Both the position numbers and the translations under genes were made by a program. DNA of 64,000 nt, taken from assembly GCA_032718475.1 (NCBI GenBank), contig JAUCBJ010008313.1:62001-126000 (forward strand), in the 5' to 3' direction. Positions 11,077 to 21,136 of the stretch are shown here, piece by piece. Numbering within the stretch: position 1 is the first letter of the stretch; every line of letters starts with the position of its first letter. Origin of the DNA: Nemertoderma westbladi. Lineage: Eukaryota > Xenacoelomorpha > Nemertodermatida > Nemertodermatidae. The notes below the pieces were generated by a model. The model was not told where the DNA came from. It did not search any database and saw only the letters and a list, made by a program, of their open reading frames with translations.

Positions 11077-12766
11077 AGGGTCCTGAGGTAGTAGCTACCG
11101 CTGGTCGGCGAAGAGGTGCCGGGGTTTTCGACGGAGGGATACCGAGGAGATCGTCGGGTGTCGGCGCATCGCTGGGGCCTTCCTCGACCAGTATCGCTGA
11201 GCGGGTCCGTTGTTGGCTGGTACTCGGAATCTCCGACGACCAATCTTCGCCGCCCGGGAAAGGATACGGGGATAACCGTTGGCATATGTCGCCGAAGTCG
11301 CTCAATGCGGCTGTAGTGGCTACCTCTCTCGCGGGGCTACCGGAGCCGCGTGGGGTGTAGACGCCTGCTCTCTTCATCGGTTCGGCCGAGGCAACCCGTT
11401 TGGCGGCCGGTCCGTACGCGGCCTCCGGCTCGAGTTGTCGCTTCGGGGTGGAGAGTAGAACACCCTCGTTTAGCCATATCTCTTCCCCTTCCGAGGAGAT
11501 CAGAGGCTCCTCCGCACCGAGAAGTTCGGTAATCGTAGGGATGTCGTAAGGTCCGCTCTCGTCCCAGGAATCGATAACGGCGGGCGTTTTCGATTCTCCC
11601 GGTGTAATGTTCTCGACCGCTTTAAACGCATGGTTTATAACCTCGTTCCAGTCGTAGTCGACGAAGGAAAGGGGGACCGCCGTAATAAGGTTATCGAGAG
11701 TTTTACAGATAAACTTAGCGACGGTGTAGCATTCCATAACGACGTAAACGTAGTTCCGTCGATCGGGATTCTCCCATCTTTGGTGTATCGTCCACTTCCG
11801 ATCAACGTCCTTCCATCGACCCTCTCGCTCGCTCTTTATCTCTAATCCCGGGTATCCGCCGTATATTTTATTATAGTCTCGGTATTTCTGGGGTTTGAAG
11901 TCGATACCGCCGTTTAGCACAGCGAGGTAGCCGATCCCGGATTTCGTCGGTCTCACTTCTTGGAATCCTCGCATGAATTCGGCGAATCTTAACCAGGCTA
12001 GCAGCGTTTCAGTGTCGATGCAATGGCTAAGTGCGTTGAGGTCGTTTCGTCGGTTTCTTCCTGCGGGAGCGTTCGCGTAGTCGTTCCGGACGTCCGCCTT
12101 GATATCCGACCCGATTTTAATAACGTCGAAGTCGAAGAGGATCTTTTGGATTTCCGGAGGCAGCAACCAGATCGCTCCGGCTGCCTGCACTTCCTGTCTG
12201 GGTGTCGGGAATATTCGGCACACCAGTACCAAACCGTCCAGGGTTCCGAGGACGACGACTAAGGATCGACCGTATTCTTTCGCCCCGTACTTTTCTTGGT
12301 AGTCGTCTCGGTTTTGGATAATCGATACGCGTTCCTCTCGAAGCGTCGCCGTACACTCCGACAGGTTTCCCCAGTGGGCGAGGTACGTACTCTTGTCGTC
12401 GACGAAACTTTGACATCTCGCCAACGTAATCGCTTTCGAGGTGGGCGTCGCGTTTCCCTCGTTATCGTAGATCAAACATCGGGATCTGTAGACGCTCTGC
12501 CGGAACGTTTCCCAAAACGACGAATCGTCCCCTCCGGTTGCCTTTGCGTTCCGAGTTCTTTTCAGTCTCGTACTAGCATCGGCTAACCGGAGGGCTCGTA
12601 GATTCTTAGAATCCGGTCCCTCTCGCCCGGTGAATTTAATGACTCGCACGTTCTCATTTAGCAGGGTGCTCCAATTTGTATCAAAGTCAGGGGATCCGGG
12701 TTGCGAATATTCCAGTAGATCTATCGTGTTACGTAATTCGCCGATAATTTGGCGATTTGGGTCCAT
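11042..12766 (-). CDS. B accessory protein X: DEDDy 3'-5' exonuclease-like protein
   Basis: 574 codons, intact, in the env position. I read it as a remote relative of the RNase D/WRN/EXD exonuclease fold. Motif I is CLIYDNEG (D101-x-E103). A hydrophobic strand (VVVLGTLDGLVLV) and LLPPEIQKIL lead into motif II, KIGSDIKAD (D225), and then an IDTETLLAW segment comparable to the DTQ region of RNase D. Motif III is YVYVVMEC, giving Y341-x3-E345 where classic enzymes have Y-x3-D. The last 200 residues are acidic and Pro/Ser-rich, probably disordered. The order and spacing of motifs match X in the A and C elements. Activity is not proven: the Asp-to-Glu change could weaken it, and a nucleic-acid-binding role without cleavage is possible. 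It probably works in the particle or nucleus with Z. Confidence 0.68.
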   Translation of the reverse strand: MDPNRQIIGELRNTIDLLEYSQPGSPDFDTNWSTLLNENVRVIKFTGREGPDSKNLRALRLADASTRLKRTRNAKATGGDDSSFWETFRQSVYRSRCLIYDNEGNATPTSKAITLARCQSFVDDKSTYLAHWGNLSECTATLREERVSIIQNRDDYQEKYGAKEYGRSLVVVLGTLDGLVLVCRIFPTPRQEVQAAGAIWLLPPEIQKILFDFDVIKIGSDIKADVRNDYANAPAGRNRRNDLNALSHCIDTETLLAWLRFAEFMRGFQEVRPTKSGIGYLAVLNGGIDFKPQKYRDYNKIYGGYPGLEIKSEREGRWKDVDRKWTIHQRWENPDRRNYVYVVMECYTVAKFICKTLDNLITAVPLSFVDYDWNEVINHAFKAVENITPGESKTPAVIDSWDESGPYDIPTITELLGAEEPLISSEGEEIWLNEGVLLSTPKRQLEPEAAYGPAAKRVASAEPMKRAGVYTPRGSGSPAREVATTAALSDFGDICQRLSPYPFPGGEDWSSEIPSTSQQRTRSAILVEEGPSDAPTPDDLLGIPPSKTPAPLRRPAVATTSGPYATNPLVRRAN

Positions 12767-14160
12767 ATTTACGATTATATCCGTTACAAATTAGTTCAGT
12801 TAATTATAAGTCCAGAAAGTCTGAAACTATAGCGATAGCAGAATAATTCAGTTTTTTATTTAATTCAGTTTATTAAATAACATTGCTATATAGGCATCTA
12901 TCATCTTATTGCTAATACATTCAGCATTTACAGTTACTATAGCTATACATAATATCCAACCAGTTTTTTATGACTTTTTTGTCCTTTTTTTTTTTTTCCA
13001 ATTCTTTTCTTTGACCTCTTTTATACCTTTTTTTTGTCTTTTTTCATTTCATTTCATTATTATTTCATCTCATTTCATTTATTTCCACATATATTTCAAC
13101 ACATTTAGTTCCACCATTTATTTCACATTTATTTATTTCCACATCATCATTGGGTTTATAGCCCCCCGGCTATCATCATTGGTTATAAGCGCAGCACCAT
13201 GGTGCGCATCATTTCATTTTCATCAGCATACGCGTCATCATTCAGGTTTATAGCAGAGTTGTCTGATCCTTTTCATCACTTCCAACTATATTCAATCATT
13301 TTCTTTGGTTAATCTTTGTCGTGGAAGGGGTGTTACGCGGCAATCTGGGATCTACAGCTGGACTCGTTACACCGCCTACGCCCCAAACTGCGCACGTAAC
13401 GGACAATGAAGACGCTAGGAGTGAAGTCACGTGGATGCACCAGGGACCCACCAGAATAACACTCCCAACAACATAAAGCTCAGTCGACGAAGTCATGTGG
13501 GATGGGGTTACGCAACATTCTGGGATCTACAGCTGGACTCGTTACACCGCCTACGCCCCAAAATCCACGTAACGGTCCCACCAGAATAACGCGACTGAGA
13601 AACATAAAACCCTCTATCGTCGAAGTCATGTGGATGCACCATGGACCCACCAGAATAACGGGATAGAGGGGGTGTTGCGCGGCAATCCGGGATCTACAGC
13701 TGGACTCGTTACACCGCCTACGCCCCGAACTGCGCACGCAACGGACAACATAACATACTGCAATGAATACAATGAATTCCACTTCAAATCTTTTCCATTT
13801 CCAATAATCCAATATCGTCGGTCCCGATGACCAAAATCAGGGTAAACTAAACATAAACGACCCTGCGTCAGCCGAAACATCTGCAGGGTGATGCTGGACT
13901 CCACATAACACACGAGGAAACACAAATACCATTGCGTGGTTACAGTTGGTTTAAAGGGGGTCCATAATTCGTTGTCGATAAATCACAGTTTAAAAAGAGT
14001 TTGTCAACATGATGAGAAGGGTTTAAACGCATTTATAATTGTCACCAATGTCCACAGTAGGATCCGTAGGGAACTTATCACCTCTTGTAGAATCACCACT
14101 GTCATTGCCTTCAAGAAGGCACAGCTTCTGGATGGGGCGTTGGTAGTGGCCCGCTTTCGT
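12767..14160. other. Non-coding spacer between pol and X in B
   Basis: 1.4 kb with no convincing gene. 12950-13150 is a T-rich low-complexity tract, and 13320-13755 is a tandem repeat array. ORFs here (12909-13253 and those inside the array) are low-complexity or repeat artefacts. It may contain a splice acceptor for an X/Z mRNA; none is identified. Confidence 0.6.
13320..13755. repeat. Tandem repeats of about 170 bp in the B spacer
   Basis: Two full copies and one partial copy sharing GGGATCTACAGCTGGACTCG and CCCACCAGAATAAC. The first motif starts at 13348, 13522 and 13689, so periods are 174 and 167 bp. Units differ by small indels. Confidence 0.85.
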
Positions 14161-17100
14161 TCATATCGTCACAGTCCTCGCAAGTCCGTCTTTGCTTGGG
14201 TGTATGGTCACGACCCGCGCCACAGGCCAGTGAACGCGGTCTTTGAGATCTTCTCTAACTAGTACCATGTCGCCAACTGCGACGTTCCGGTGAGTGTTGT
14301 TCCATTTCCTCCTGGTCCGGAGGGTTATGAGATATTCCTGGGCCCAAATCCTCCACCAATGCGCTGCCAACGCTTGGGCCTTTTTCCAGTTTGTATGTTT
14401 CGCGATCTCGTTGGGATCCGGGAACATGGTTTCCGGGAGGAGGTGGGTTTTGGGTCTCCCCAGTAAGTGGTTAGGAGTGAGGGGTTCCAGTTCTGTGGGG
14501 TCGTCGCGGATAGGAACAATGGGTCGGTTGTTCAGGGTAGCCGTGATCTCGCAGGATGTTGTGCGGAGGGTGTCATGGGTTACCCGGGTATCGCCTAGAG
14601 CGACGCGCATGGACCGTTTCACTAGGTCGATCAGTTTCTCCCATACCCCGCTCGTATGGGGTGCTAAGGGGGTCTGGAAGTGCCACTGTATCTGGTGTTC
14701 CTTCCAGACTTGGGATGCGGTGTTATTGGTAAACCATCCCTCGATCGCCTCTCTAAGTTCTCTTTCTCCTCCCACAAAGTTTGTACCATTATCGGAATAC
14801 ATGTGGCGACATGTTCCGTTGTTCGCCACGAACCGACGCAGAGCGTTGATGAATGCGTGTTGTGTCAAATTTACCACGATATCTAGGTAAATTGCCCTAG
14901 ATCTTAGGCAGGTGAAGATGGCTCCCCAGCATTTGATGTTGGATCGTCGTTCAATAACCGTGAACGGTCCGAAACAGTCCACTCCGGTGACGTAGAATGG
15001 TGGGGAATCCGCTTCTAGACGGGTGGCTGGTAAGTCGGCCATCTTTTGGGTGATTGGTGGCGCTAGGTAACGTCTGCAGGTGAAGCAACGTTTCAACACT
15101 TTCCGGATCAGTGGCTGGATGTGGGTGATCCAATATCTTTGTCTTATATTAGCTATAATCCAATTCTGTCCTGCGTGGTGGTTGTCCTCGTGACATTGTA
15201 GAATTAATAGCTTAGCTAGTGTCGACGTTCCGGGCAGAAGCGCCGGGTATTTAATCTCATATTCGACCGGGGCGTTTGCCATCCGGGTATTCAGTCGGAT
15301 CAGTCCGTCCTCTCCCATCATTGGTCTCAGTTGGTAGACTGGGCTGTCCGGTTTCAACGTTTTACCCGCACTAAGTTGTTCCCATTCATCGGGGAAACTT
15401 TCTTTCTGGACATATCTAACAATACACTTCTCCGCAATAATGAGTTCTTGTATATTCCGTTGAACTATCGGTTTGTTGTTCTTCCACCGTAGGAAGTTGC
15501 GAAGGGTTATAACGTGGTGGACGAGCCGTCTCATGGATGAAGTTCGCTCGATCAACCGATGTAGAGACGTCGCTAGTTGAGTGATCGTCGCGACGTTATA
15601 GTGCCTGCCCGAGTCCTTTGCAGGCTCAGTCAGACAACTATAAATTTCCACCGCGTTGCTTCGATGGATTTTACGGATTTCTTTATCGTCCTCGGAGTAT
15701 TTTCCGCTATCGAGCTCGGGGTCGAATCGGGTACTCCATGTTAATTGTGGCTGCCGTAGGAATTCCGGGCCTGTAAGCCAGAGTCTACTTTTACCGAGTT
15801 GTTTTGGGGTGGCGCCTCGGCTAGATAAGTCCGCTGGGTTTTCCTTCCCGTTCACGTGATGCCACTGTTCTCGGCCGGTACATTGTTTAATCTCCGTGGC
15901 TCGGTTTGCAACAAACGTGGTGTGACGCCGTGATGGAGAGTGGAGATAATAGAGGACTATACTCGAATCTACCCAGAAGTGTTGAGATTCTATGGGGATC
16001 CGTAGATTCCGCATGGCCATGCGATTCTGTCTTACTGCCCAAACTGCAGCTTGTAGCTCGAGTCTCGGAATCGTTGCTACGAATTCCCCGGATACTGTTT
16101 TTGCTTTGGAAAATAAGAAGCTTGTATCGCCGTTTCCATCATTACTTAGTCTCCGTAAGAAGGTGACTACGCCGATTCCGGTATTCGAAGCATCCGAAAA
16201 GGTGTGGAGCTGGAAGATATCGGTGGGCAATTTATCGAGGAAGAATGGTCTAGGTATCCGCATAAGATGTAAGTGTTCGAGCTGCTCCGTCCATTTTCTC
16301 CATTTGACGCTGAGGTATGGGGGGAGCTCTTCGTCCCATCCCAGTCCTTCTATCCACATTTCCTTAATTAGGTTCATTCCGGCCAAGGTTACTGGAGATA
16401 TGAAATTTAGTGGGTCGAAGATGGCGCTTTTTATCGACAAACATCCCCTTTTTGTCATAGGCTTGGGTATGGGTTTATACTTGAAGATGAATTCGTCTGA
16501 TTCTATGTCCCATTCGATCCCAAGTACACGATGTTCCACATCCTCCGAATACATTTTGTTATCTTCCAGCCGGATGTCCTCCGGAAACTTTTCCATAAGT
16601 GTTTTGTCATGGGATCTGAACTTTACGAGCGGAAACCCTCCTTTCTTTAGACATTCCACCATCCCCATTGCTAGCCGATATGCCTCATCCACGTTATCCG
16701 CGCCGGCGCATCCGTCGTCCACGTAGAAGCATCGTTGAATGGTTTCTATGACGGTTGGAGGGAACTCGTTTTCGCACATAGTTGCCGTCCTCTTTAGCAT
16801 GTCACTGCATGCTACCGGCGAGTCCTTAGCGCTGAAGATCCTGACGACCATACGCATTACGTCTACGTCCCATATCGTGAGTTGGCTAATCTCCTGTTGA
16901 GTAAGCGTTTTATCCGTCCATAGGATACGTAGACAGTCCGAGTCTCTTGGTAACGTACGAACTTGATGAAACATGGCCTTGATGTCACAGGTGAATGCTA
17001 CCCGGTTTTCCCTGAACCTGATCAATACGCTGATGAGTGTGCTATATATGTTGGGTCCTGTGTAAAGTTGACTGTTTAGGGATTCGCCCTGGTACATAGC

Positions 17101-20100
17101 GGCAGCGTCATTTACCACTCGGATTTTCCCACCTTTGCGGGCTTCTACTACATAGTGGGTTGGGAGATAATATGTTCTTTTACCACCTTGCAGTTCATTC
17201 CGTGGTACCATTTCTGCTAATCCATCATCGAGATATCCTTGGATTACGGTATTATATTTCTCCTTTATTTCAGGTTGGTCATTCAGCCGGCGTAGAATCC
17301 CTTTAAGTCGTTTAAGTGCCATGCTGGCGTTGTTTGCCATTGGTTTGTTTGGATCCTTCCATAACATAGGTGAACACCAATGTCCGTCTTTAAACGTGGC
17401 CTGGTCGAGAACGTCCATACAATATTGGTCCTCTTCGGATGGGTTTTCGTCCTTTTCCGCGAACTCCTGGGTCTCCAAATTAAAATATTTCGTCATCTCT
17501 CGTTGGGTTTTCTCGGATTCCAGAAACAAATCCTCGTCAAGATCCGAAGCTGAGCAATAACCCACGGAGGTTACATTCTCTTTAATCTGACATTTGGGAA
17601 GGTAGGTATAGGTGTCCATAGTTTCCTCCTTAATGCCGCAGAGTGTCCATCCCATTATTGTTCGTTCAGCATAAAATCCGTCATCCTGGTTTATAGATCG
17701 GGCGATATCTCCGGTGGGGATGTGTAGTTCCGGTGTATCAAGTCCGATCAGTAGGGTGATACGGTTTACGTCCAACTGCGGACACCTCAGGTCTACATCG
17801 TCCCGGTCCAATTGTATGAGGGGGGCGTACTCGGCTGATTGTCGGAACCGCACCCGGAGGTCTGTGTGTACCAAGGCGTTCTTTATAGTTAACTTAGCCG
17901 TTTCGTAGCCCTTCATCACTCCTTCCATCTGGAGTTGCACCTCCCCGGACTCTACCTCTCTGTTATCGGTGATGGTTTGTATGGGCCGTTTACAAGGCTC
18001 ATATTCTAGTCCGAGTTGCTCGAGAAAGTCCCGGTCGATGATGGTTCCGTCAGACCCGTTATCGAGGAACGCGAGTGTCGTTAAAGATTTACCGACTCCT
18101 TGGATCCTTACTGGGATTACCTTTGCGAAAACCATGTAGCGGCGATTTATAAGATTAATCGTGGCCGAAATATTTGTTACTTGTGGTGTATCGGTGGAGA
18201 TTTTAAATGGGTTGGTTTCTCTCCGTTGGGTTGTCCGGGTTCCTTTGAAGACATGGTTTGTTTCTCCTCTTCGCCTGGCTTCGATCCGAAAGGGGAGGGT
18301 AGTAAAATCGAAGTTCGCGGGGATGTGGAGGAGCGTGTGATGGCGTTGGTCGTTACAGACAGCACAGCACGACCTTTGGTCGCAATCCCGAACGTAGTGA
18401 CCTGTTCCAAGACACCGGAAGCATCCTCGGTGTTTCATTATCGCCTCGAAGCGTGGGACGAGGTCGGCGAACTGAAACTTTCTGCAGAATTCCACTTTAT
18501 GTTTCTCCCCACAGAAGAGACAGAGCAGGGAATTTGTGATGCCTTCCCTTTCGGGTGCCCAATTCGCGAGATAACATGCCCATTCCTCGGCGGATGTCGG
18601 TTCCTCGTAGTCTTCGTCGTCGGAATCCTCAGCCATGGTGATGGCCATCGTACTCACCGGTGGGGGGCGGAATCTCGGTTTCGGAGGGGTTATCTTACCC
18701 CTGGAGTTGCTCTCTATTCCGTCCAACTTTGCGAGACTTTGTTTGGAAAACATCGAGTCATTCATGGCTTCGGAGATATCGTCCAGGAATGCCGACATCT
18801 CAAGGAAGCTAGGATCTCGATCTGGATGTCTGCGCCGGAGGTCTACACATTTATAAGCCCACTTACTTTGTAGCCATCCGGGGAACTTCCGGGCGATCTG
18901 TCGGAGGTTTAGGATGTTGTTCACCTGGTCCTCCTTATTCAAGGGTTTCAGAGTATAGTAGGCATCCTTCATAGAGTCGGAGAATTCCTGTATGTTCTGT
19001 GGGTCTCCTAGTGATCCCGCGTCCTGTATCAGTCTCTCTAGAGTTTTATTAATTATAGTTCCGGTATTTCCGTATCTTTTATCCAGAGTTTTCCATGCGT
19101 CATAGTATGCCTCATGAGAACCTCCTTCAAAACATGCAATAATTCTGCGTGGTTTGTCACCCAGGTATTGCGATAAATATACCAATTTCTGTGCGTCGGC
19201 TATGTCCGTTGATCCGATCTGCGCAAAGAACCGTTTCTTAAATCTGAGGTAATCGACGGGATCCCCTTCGAAGGTGCGAATCTCCATCTTAGGCATGGCA
19301 AGGCGGTTCTCCAACGCCCGGATGATGCTGACGTCCTCTGAACTGGAGTGACTCGGAGGGTTATAGTTATTGGCACTCACTCCCATACTTGATGGATCAA
19401 TAATAGGTGGAGTTTTAATAATGACGCGGCTACGAGTTTGTGGTGTCGATGTAAACGGGTTATTTGATCGGGGAGTGGCGTCCCGTTCCGAGTCCTTTTC
19501 AGGCTCGTACTTGGGTACACTCGCTGTCGTGGTGTTGGATGGGAAATAAGGTTCCTCATTCTTTAGCGTAGCTGGTGGGGGATGGAACACCGGGGCTTGT
19601 GCCGATAGCGTAGACTGTTTGGTGGGCGGGATCTCGGGTTTCGGAGGCTTCGCCGCTGTTGGTGTAAATGACTTTTCTAACTCCGGTACCGGAATTGGTT
19701 CATATTCCTGATCTATATCCCTTTCCCAGTCCTCGTAGAGTTGAATATCTCGTTCTATAAGTGCGGCTTCGTATTCTGCGAGTTTTGCAATATCCGCATT
19801 CTTTTTGTGGATGAGAATTGCTTGGGCCTCGGCGTGTTGTTTACGCATTTCTGCTTCCCATTTACGTTGTTCGATCTCCCGTTCGGCCTCTCGTCCGCGT
19901 TGTTCGGCTTCCTGTTTGCGTTGTTCGGCCTCGTGTTTGCGCTGTTCGGCCTGTCGTTCGTCCTCGTGTTTGCGGTGTTCGTCCTCTCGCCTGCGTTGTT
20001 CGGCTTCCTGTTCACGTTGTTCGGCCTGTCGTTCGGCCGCTTGTTCGGCCTCTCGACTTTGTGTTTCTGCAGCTAATACATCTTGCTCGGCTTGCAGTTG

Positions 20101-20697
20101 AATATACTCATCTTCCATCCGAGCTTTGAGGGCTAATGCCTTCCGCTCTCGCAGTTGGTCTCGGAGTGGCGGCGCCCCTTGAGAACTGCGCGCTGAGCCG
20201 GATATCTCGCTCCTAGCGCTGGAGTGCTGATTTCTGGTGGACCCCATTCTCTTGCGATGTACTCCTGTCCTGATGCTGGAGGATCGTACTGATTCCGCGT
20301 CTGTTCTTTCAGCCCTCTTGTAATACTGTTCCTCATAGCCTCTCACAAGGCTGAGGGTCCTCCGGTGTTGTTTGCGGAACCCATCTAGATGTACAACGTG
20401 TTCTTCCATCTTGGGGTAGTTTTCCAGATCGGTGGGGGGAACGAGCTCTTGGTACGCCTGTATCATTCTTTCATACCGCTGTAGGATATTTCGGATACTT
20501 TGAAGCTGAGTTTGTACCTCATTGAGGGGGGTTTTGACTCCCTTGAGTTGTTTCTCCATCCGTTGATACGCTCGGGTTACTCCGCCTTTAAGAGCCCCTA
20601 ACCGACGGGTCATGTTCTTGACGTTTGGTACCTCGTCGGCTTCCGAGTCTGTGTGGTGATCCATCTCGTCGGTATCGGATACGTTATTTGTGGTCAT
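14161..20697 (-). CDS. B gag-pol polyprotein (intact)
   Basis: 2178 codons without a stop. Domains in order: charged coiled coil (about 190-345, rich in AEQRKQEAEQR-type repeats); DUF1759-like gag core (near 480); three zinc-binding clusters including CFRCLGTGHYVRDC (about 750-800); aspartic protease with FLDNGSDGT (about 880; DNG rather than the usual DSG/DTG); reverse transcriptase with AFTCDIKAMFHQVR and FYVDDGC (about 1325); RNase H (TFSDASNTGIG near 1500, HHVNGKENPADLSSRG); H2C2 zinc region (HEDNHHAGQN...CFTCRRY); integrase with D (VDCFGP, about 1906), D (YSDNGTNF, about 1967) and E (GVWEKL, about 2019); and a DUF5641-like tail that stops slightly short. This is the full BEL/Pao order, in one frame as is usual for the family. 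The start ATG overlaps the stop of a 63-codon ORF. Confidence 0.95.
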   Translation of the reverse strand: MTTNNVSDTDEMDHHTDSEADEVPNVKNMTRRLGALKGGVTRAYQRMEKQLKGVKTPLNEVQTQLQSIRNILQRYERMIQAYQELVPPTDLENYPKMEEHVVHLDGFRKQHRRTLSLVRGYEEQYYKRAERTDAESVRSSSIRTGVHRKRMGSTRNQHSSARSEISGSARSSQGAPPLRDQLRERKALALKARMEDEYIQLQAEQDVLAAETQSREAEQAAERQAEQREQEAEQRRREDEHRKHEDERQAEQRKHEAEQRKQEAEQRGREAEREIEQRKWEAEMRKQHAEAQAILIHKKNADIAKLAEYEAALIERDIQLYEDWERDIDQEYEPIPVPELEKSFTPTAAKPPKPEIPPTKQSTLSAQAPVFHPPPATLKNEEPYFPSNTTTASVPKYEPEKDSERDATPRSNNPFTSTPQTRSRVIIKTPPIIDPSSMGVSANNYNPPSHSSSEDVSIIRALENRLAMPKMEIRTFEGDPVDYLRFKKRFFAQIGSTDIADAQKLVYLSQYLGDKPRRIIACFEGGSHEAYYDAWKTLDKRYGNTGTIINKTLERLIQDAGSLGDPQNIQEFSDSMKDAYYTLKPLNKEDQVNNILNLRQIARKFPGWLQSKWAYKCVDLRRRHPDRDPSFLEMSAFLDDISEAMNDSMFSKQSLAKLDGIESNSRGKITPPKPRFRPPPVSTMAITMAEDSDDEDYEEPTSAEEWACYLANWAPEREGITNSLLCLFCGEKHKVEFCRKFQFADLVPRFEAIMKHRGCFRCLGTGHYVRDCDQRSCCAVCNDQRHHTLLHIPANFDFTTLPFRIEARRRGETNHVFKGTRTTQRRETNPFKISTDTPQVTNISATINLINRRYMVFAKVIPVRIQGVGKSLTTLAFLDNGSDGTIIDRDFLEQLGLEYEPCKRPIQTITDNREVESGEVQLQMEGVMKGYETAKLTIKNALVHTDLRVRFRQSAEYAPLIQLDRDDVDLRCPQLDVNRITLLIGLDTPELHIPTGDIARSINQDDGFYAERTIMGWTLCGIKEETMDTYTYLPKCQIKENVTSVGYCSASDLDEDLFLESEKTQREMTKYFNLETQEFAEKDENPSEEDQYCMDVLDQATFKDGHWCSPMLWKDPNKPMANNASMALKRLKGILRRLNDQPEIKEKYNTVIQGYLDDGLAEMVPRNELQGGKRTYYLPTHYVVEARKGGKIRVVNDAAAMYQGESLNSQLYTGPNIYSTLISVLIRFRENRVAFTCDIKAMFHQVRTLPRDSDCLRILWTDKTLTQQEISQLTIWDVDVMRMVVRIFSAKDSPVACSDMLKRTATMCENEFPPTVIETIQRCFYVDDGCAGADNVDEAYRLAMGMVECLKKGGFPLVKFRSHDKTLMEKFPEDIRLEDNKMYSEDVEHRVLGIEWDIESDEFIFKYKPIPKPMTKRGCLSIKSAIFDPLNFISPVTLAGMNLIKEMWIEGLGWDEELPPYLSVKWRKWTEQLEHLHLMRIPRPFFLDKLPTDIFQLHTFSDASNTGIGVVTFLRRLSNDGNGDTSFLFSKAKTVSGEFVATIPRLELQAAVWAVRQNRMAMRNLRIPIESQHFWVDSSIVLYYLHSPSRRHTTFVANRATEIKQCTGREQWHHVNGKENPADLSSRGATPKQLGKSRLWLTGPEFLRQPQLTWSTRFDPELDSGKYSEDDKEIRKIHRSNAVEIYSCLTEPAKDSGRHYNVATITQLATSLHRLIERTSSMRRLVHHVITLRNFLRWKNNKPIVQRNIQELIIAEKCIVRYVQKESFPDEWEQLSAGKTLKPDSPVYQLRPMMGEDGLIRLNTRMANAPVEYEIKYPALLPGTSTLAKLLILQCHEDNHHAGQNWIIANIRQRYWITHIQPLIRKVLKRCFTCRRYLAPPITQKMADLPATRLEADSPPFYVTGVDCFGPFTVIERRSNIKCWGAIFTCLRSRAIYLDIVVNLTQHAFINALRRFVANNGTCRHMYSDNGTNFVGGERELREAIEGWFTNNTASQVWKEHQIQWHFQTPLAPHTSGVWEKLIDLVKRSMRVALGDTRVTHDTLRTTSCEITATLNNRPIVPIRDDPTELEPLTPNHLLGRPKTHLLPETMFPDPNEIAKHTNWKKAQALAAHWWRIWAQEYLITLRTRRKWNNTHRNVAVGDMVLVREDLKDRVHWPVARVVTIHPSKDGLARTVTI

Positions 20698-20885
20698 TGT
20701 AACGCCTCGTCGATGGCGAGATACGCGATGTCGTAAAACAGTTCCTCGTAGGTATTGTACTCAGCTTGGACCACCCGAACAGTAATCCTGAATCGTCCAA
20801 CGTTTGTTCCTTGTACCTCAACTTCGACGTGCCAGATTCCTGGCTCAACTTGAATTATATCAATGGGTGTGATCGATACTTCCAT
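20694..20885 (-). CDS. 63-codon leader ORF upstream of B gag-pol
   Basis: A small acidic ORF (MEVSITPIDIIQVEPG start) with alternating hydrophobic residues suggesting beta strands. Its TGA overlaps the ATG of gag-pol as ATGA, a layout used for termination-reinitiation in compact genomes. It is the first substantial ORF after the 5' LTR in the 250-bp leader. No family recognised, and no counterpart seen in the A or C elements. It could be a regulatory uORF rather than a functional protein. Confidence 0.5.
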   Translation of the reverse strand: MEVSITPIDIIQVEPGIWHVEVEVQGTNVGRFRITVRVVQAEYNTYEELFYDIAYLAIDEALQ

Positions 20886-21087
20886 TCCCTGTTAACAACT
20901 CTCCCGAATTGTGATCTGCCGACTACGAGTTGGTTAGATCGAGTTTGTTGTTTAATTAAACCACGACTTTGTCTCAACTCAAATACCAGAGTTTCCTCGT
21001 AGTGGGTGCTGGCAAGCACGTAGAGAGTTTTTGAAGAGTATTGAAGGATTCTCAACTTCCACCAGTTGAAGTTGACCGTAATTATCC

Positions 21088-21114
21088 TTAATTTTGACAC
21101 CGTGTCAAAATTAA
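21088..21114. promoter_or_regulatory. Perfect hairpin inside the B 5' LTR edge
   Basis: TTAATTTTGACA (21088-21099) and TGTCAAAATTAA (21103-21114) form a 12-bp stem with a 3-nt loop, 22 bp inside the 5' LTR. This is the area where a tRNA primer-binding site would be expected, yet no TGG-type site is next to the LTR. Confidence 0.6.
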
Positions 21115-21136
21115 CCGCATTAATTATTCTTAATTT

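Noticed and set aside
10177-12766. Envelope (env) gene downstream of B pol
   Set aside because: No signal peptide, transmembrane segment or furin-type site; the proteins are zinc-knuckle and exonuclease-like.
12909-13253. 114-codon Phe-rich ORF
   Set aside because: T-rich low-complexity sequence in a spacer; not protein-like.
18100-18873. 257-codon plus-strand ORF and other long antisense ORFs within gag-pol (for example 15992-16726, 36820-37578, 62979-63674)
   Set aside because: Antisense shadows of clearly coding frames with no recognisable domains.
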